Assembly (NCBI GenBank): GCA_035502095.1
Contig: DATJUX010000025.1
Location: 124,001 to 188,000, forward strand
From: JAKANT01 sp035502095
GTDB lineage: Bacteria; Pseudomonadota; Gammaproteobacteria; Burkholderiales; Burkholderiaceae_F
DNA length: 64,000 nucleotides
Reading direction: 5' to 3'
The notes beneath the pieces are model-generated. The model saw only the letters and a program-made list of their open reading frames with translations. It ran no database searches and was not told where the DNA came from. This document shows positions 61,218 through 64,000 of this stretch, piece after piece. The translations under genes and the position numbers were made by a program. Numbering within the stretch: the stretch's first letter is position 1; each line of letters starts with the position of its first letter.

Positions 61218-61784
61218 ATGAGCAACCTGACTGCGCTGTCCCTATGGCTGCCGATCCTGCTGTCCGCGGTGCTCGTCTTCTTCGCGAGTTTCGTGCTCCA
61301 CATGGCGCTGCCCTGGCATCACGGCGACTACGGCCGCATTCCCGAGGAGCAGCGCCTGATGGACGCGCTGCGACCGTTGAACATCCCACCGGGCGACTAC
61401 ATGGTGCCGCGCCCGGGCGACATGAAGGAGATGCGCACGCCGGAGTTCCAGCAAAAAATGCAGGCGGGGCCGGTGCTGGTCGTCACGGTCCTGCCCAACG
61501 GCCGGATGGCGATGGGCAAGTACCTCGCCTACTGGTTCGTGTACTGCCTCGTGGTCGGTTATTTCGCCGCTTATGTCGGCGCTGCATCGCTGCCGCCAGG
61601 CACGTCGTACCTGCGCGTGTTCCAGATCGTCGGCACGACGGCGTTCGTGGGCCATGCGCTCGCGCTGTGGCAGATGAAGATCTGGTACCGGCGCTCGTTG
61701 GGGACGACGATCCGCTCGACCATGGACGGGCTGCTTTACGGCCTCCTGACCGGGGGAACCTTCGGCTGGTTGTGGCCGCACTAG
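61218..61784 (+). CDS. Membrane protein, unknown function
   Basis: This 188-residue protein starts with a hydrophobic helix (LWLPILLSAVLVFFASFVLH), followed by ALPWHHGDYGRIPEEQRLMD. After a soluble loop it has further helices (YWFVYCLVVGYFAAYVGAAS; VFQIVGTTAFVGHALALWQM; LLYGLLTGGTFGWLW). I believe the family is conserved in proteobacteria but has no assigned role. The ATG at 61218 follows a CAGGGAGA ribosome-binding site. Confidence 0.7.
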   Translation: MSNLTALSLWLPILLSAVLVFFASFVLHMALPWHHGDYGRIPEEQRLMDALRPLNIPPGDYMVPRPGDMKEMRTPEFQQKMQAGPVLVVTVLPNGRMAMGKYLAYWFVYCLVVGYFAAYVGAASLPPGTSYLRVFQIVGTTAFVGHALALWQMKIWYRRSLGTTIRSTMDGLLYGLLTGGTFGWLWPH

Positions 61785-62149
61785 GCGGCAACCGCGAACA
61801 TTTGCCCTCCCTCGCTTGTGTCCACTCATATGGCGATCACGGCGATGGCGCTGATCTCGATCGGATGTTCATGCCGGAAACGAGCACGAGGCGTCCCGCG
61901 AGCCTCCACCCGACAGTGGAAGGGCTCGGGCGCATATTCACTTGCGCGCAGCCTCGCAACGAACTATTAATAAGACAACGGGCCGGGCTCACGGCGCTCG
62001 CATCGCCGGTTAGAGCCGATGAGTTCTAAGACCGCTGCGAAATGCTGATCCGCGGTCCAGTTCGATCCGCTTGACGAAGGACTGGATTGGGCGTTCACTG
62101 GCGCGCCCAGGTCTGCCTCGCCACAGATCGTTTGCCTCTCCGAGCCAGT
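61785..62149. other. Gene-free gap upstream of the TIR-Sel1 gene
   Basis: No convincing gene is seen in this 365-bp gap. It holds a short A/T-rich patch (CTATTAATAAGACAAC, near 61963-61978) that could carry a promoter for the TIR gene, and GGTTAGAG and GTTCTAAG motifs around 62009-62029 that slightly recall attC cores. I do not call a site there. Confidence 0.5.
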
Positions 62150-64000
62150 ATGTCCGAGGTGTTCATAAGTTATCGCCGGCAAGGCGCGCTGAAGGACGCG
62201 CGGGCACTGTTTGAGCGGCTCAGTCGAGAACTCGGCAACGACAGTGTCTTCATCGACCTCGAAGGCATCGAAATGGGGTCGGACTGGGTCGAAGTGCTCG
62301 AGCGCCAGCTCGACGGCTGCCGAGTCATGCTGGCTCTGATCGATAGCACCTGGGCGACGATGACGGACCGCCAGGGGCGACGGCGCATTGAGCGCGAAGA
62401 CGACTTCGTTCGCCTCGAGATTTCGGCAGCGCTGCGTCGAAAGATACCGGTGATCCCGGTTCTGATCGACGAGGTCGAGATGCCCGACAAGAGTGAACTG
62501 CCGGACGATCTTCGCGCGCTCGCCACTCGCCAGGGACTGTCGCTGGACTTCCGCCGCTTTGACGCGGAAGTGGCGCGGCTGACGCTGTTCCTGCGCAAGA
62601 GTCTCAACCGCGATTTGCCTGGGCCGGATAAAGCGCCCGCCGGCGCAAGCGGCGATCCGGCGCTGCATCCAGTGTCGACGCCTGCGCGGACCGGCGATGT
62701 ACAACCGCAGCGAACGACAACCCCGCAACCGAAACAACCGGTCGTGCTGCGCATGGATGAAGCCCCGGCAGGTCAGGGGCGGGTGCCTGGCGCTCACGTC
62801 GAGAGCGCGTCCTCCGACCGGGCACCATCAGCGCCCGCTGGAAAGCAAAGTCGACCGGACAAAGACGACGTCGAAGCAGCGGTGCAGTCGGCAACTCAGA
62901 GCCGGCCCGCCTTCCTCGCTTCAGCCAATGCTCTGCTCGGTGGACGTCTGGTCCTTGTTGTGGTCGTGCTGCTGCTTGTCGGCACAGTGCTGTTCGGCGC
63001 CTCGTATTGGAGGACACGAGAGCATGGTTCCGCGCCGTCGCCTGTTGCAGAAAAGGGCGTTCCGATCGGTCCCGCTGCGCCCGTCGCGCAGGATGGGAGC
63101 GTTGCTCCGACCGCTGCGACAAAGGACGAGAAGCCGACCAATCCAGCGGCGGAAGTCACGGCACAAGCGGTCACGCCCCAGCCCGCTGCAGCAAAGGAGG
63201 GCATGGCTTCCGATCCGTCGGCCCAACTGGCCAAGGGTGACGACTACTTCTTTGGCAAACACGGGTTGGCAAAGAGCGACACGGAGGCCGTGAAGTCGTA
63301 TCGCATGGCAGCTGAGCAAGGCCAGGCAACCGCGCAAGCGAAGCTCGGCTACATGTACGAGCTGGGGCGTGGCGGCCTGGAGCGGAGCGACACGGAGGCG
63401 GTCAAGTGGTATCGAAAGTCGGCTGCGCAGGGCAGCGCGCGCGGTCAGGCGTACCTCGGCAACATGTACAAACTTGGGCGTGGTGGCCTGGAGACAAGCG
63501 ACACGGAGGCGTTGAAGTTGTTTCGGAACTCGGCTGATCAGGGTGATGCGCGCGGTCAGGCCTATCTAGGTGCCATGTACGTCCAAGGCCGCGGCGGCCT
63601 TGAAAGGAGCGATACGGAGGCGTTGAGGTTGTTTCGCAAGTCGGCAGACCAAGGCGACGCATTCGGTCAGGCGGACCTTGGTCTCATGTACATGCAGGGG
63701 CGCGGAGGCTTGGAAAGGAGCGATACCGAAGCGTTGAAGTGGTTTCGGCGCGCAGCTGACCAGGGTGAAGGGCGCGGACAAGCCGACCTGGGCCTCATGT
63801 ACCTGCTGGGGCGCGGCGGACTCGAGAACAGCGACACCGACGCGGTGAAGTGGTTTCGAAAGGCGGCTGACCAAGGTGATCCGGTCGGTCAGACAAACCT
63901 CGGCGCGATGTACGGGCAGGGGCGTGGCGGCCTGGAGAAAAGCGACACTGAAGCGGCAAAGTGGTATCGCAAGGCGGCGGACCAGGGTTATGGCCCCGCG
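62150..64000 (+). CDS. TIR-domain, transmembrane, Sel1-repeat protein (3' end outside window)
   Basis: The frame is open from the ATG at 62150 to the window end (617 residues, no stop). Residues ~1-130 are a TIR_2-type domain (MSEVFISYRRQ, VFIDLEGIEMGSDW, VMLALIDSTW). E90 in FVRLEISAAL is at the usual catalytic glutamate place of NAD-hydrolysing TIR domains. A low-complexity linker (~150-260) and one membrane helix (~266-287, RLVLVVVVLLLVGTVLFGAS) follow. Tandem Sel1-type 36-residue repeats with SDTEA and LGLMY motifs run from ~362 on. This order puts the TIR in the cytoplasm and the repeats in the periplasm. A signalling or defence role is inferred. Confidence 0.85.
   Translation, partial: MSEVFISYRRQGALKDARALFERLSRELGNDSVFIDLEGIEMGSDWVEVLERQLDGCRVMLALIDSTWATMTDRQGRRRIEREDDFVRLEISAALRRKIPVIPVLIDEVEMPDKSELPDDLRALATRQGLSLDFRRFDAEVARLTLFLRKSLNRDLPGPDKAPAGASGDPALHPVSTPARTGDVQPQRTTTPQPKQPVVLRMDEAPAGQGRVPGAHVESASSDRAPSAPAGKQSRPDKDDVEAAVQSATQSRPAFLASANALLGGRLVLVVVVLLLVGTVLFGASYWRTREHGSAPSPVAEKGVPIGPAAPVAQDGSVAPTAATKDEKPTNPAAEVTAQAVTPQPAAAKEGMASDPSAQLAKGDDYFFGKHGLAKSDTEAVKSYRMAAEQGQATAQAKLGYMYELGRGGLERSDTEAVKWYRKSAAQGSARGQAYLGNMYKLGRGGLETSDTEALKLFRNSADQGDARGQAYLGAMYVQGRGGLERSDTEALRLFRKSADQGDAFGQADLGLMYMQGRGGLERSDTEALKWFRRAADQGEGRGQADLGLMYLLGRGGLENSDTDAVKWFRKAADQGDPVGQTNLGAMYGQGRGGLEKSDTEAAKWYRKAADQGYGPA
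63300..64000 (+). repeat. In-frame tandem 108-bp repeats (Sel1 units)
   Basis: About six units of 36 codons follow each other in the TIR gene, each with a GRGGLExSDTEA core and RKAADQGD-type helix. Recurrent DNA words such as GGAGCGACACGGAGGCG make this the most periodic stretch of the window. The array runs past the window end. Confidence 0.85.

Noticed and set aside
61963..62029. Possible attC-like cores GGTTAGAG and GTTCTAAG before the TIR gene
   Set aside because: The cores are not arranged as a complementary R''/R' pair at the usual distance and no cassette gene is attached.
63300..64000. Periodic repeats that could be taken for a CRISPR array
   Set aside because: The period is 108 bp, the frame stays open through all units, and the translation is a clear Sel1 repeat.

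Overview
The window is a GC-rich chromosomal segment. Its gene content suggests a betaproteobacterium, most like Burkholderiales: a pil-chp chemosensory cluster, a livKGFHM amino-acid-type importer under a sigma-54 activator, class I DAHP synthase, an OmpR/EnvZ-type pair and a BTAD-TPR regulator. The taxonomic call is inference from gene content only. I saw no rRNA, tRNA, CRISPR array, phage module or transposase.

Layout. 1-5.8 kb: the end of a carboxylesterase, a fumarylacetoacetate-hydrolase-fold hydratase, then a two-gene complement-strand cassette (tandem GNAT protein plus a TIR/DUF4062-like protein). A direct copy of the hydratase 3' end flanks this cassette, which looks like an insertion into the gene end. 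5.8-12.7 kb: a tiny membrane protein, a 1123-residue BTAD/ATPase/TPR regulator, DAHP synthase, and a pseudo-receiver protein, Mgl-like GTPase and roadblock protein module. 12.7-16.6 kb: eight small complement-strand genes (F420-reductase-like, RidA, GFA, two NTF2-fold proteins, DUF5329, a conserved hypothetical and a membrane protein). 16.6-20.6 kb: a cluster of integron attC-like sites without an integrase. It carries small cassette genes (GNAT, VOC, DHFR-like, LysE) and a decayed hicAB pair. 20.7-28.0 kb: a sigma-54 operon, livKGFHM plus an alpha/beta hydrolase, with its enhancer-binding protein upstream. A consensus -24/-12 promoter and two palindromic upstream sites lie between them.

28-36.4 kb: a VOC protein, a DUF6544-type protein, an acetylpolyamine-amidohydrolase/HDAC-like enzyme with an FNR-type site, a geranylgeranyl-reductase-family flavoprotein, and an MFS transporter divergent from a DeoR regulator. 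34.7-40.9 kb: an alpha-glucoside or trehalose-type utilisation operon (GH13 enzyme, ABC ATPase, binding protein, two permeases). 41.2-50.2 kb: the pil-chp chemosensory cluster (pilG-, pilH-, pilI-, pilJ- and chpA-like genes plus two CheW-like genes), which probably controls type IV pilus twitching. 50.4-57.8 kb: a small membrane protein, beta-carbonic anhydrase, ZIP transporter, hemerythrin protein with an FNR-type site, methyltransferase, a flavin monooxygenase divergent from an AraC regulator with overlapping start codons, and a patatin phospholipase. 57.9-61.8 kb: an OmpR-type regulator and sensor kinase, a lipoprotein ending in a strong terminator, and a membrane protein. 62.1-64.0 kb: a TIR, transmembrane, Sel1-repeat protein cut by the window end.

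The most unusual parts are the flanked TIR-like/GNAT cassette, the attC cluster, the membrane-spanning TIR-Sel1 protein, and the pseudo-receiver domain shared by the GTPase module and the PilG-like regulator.
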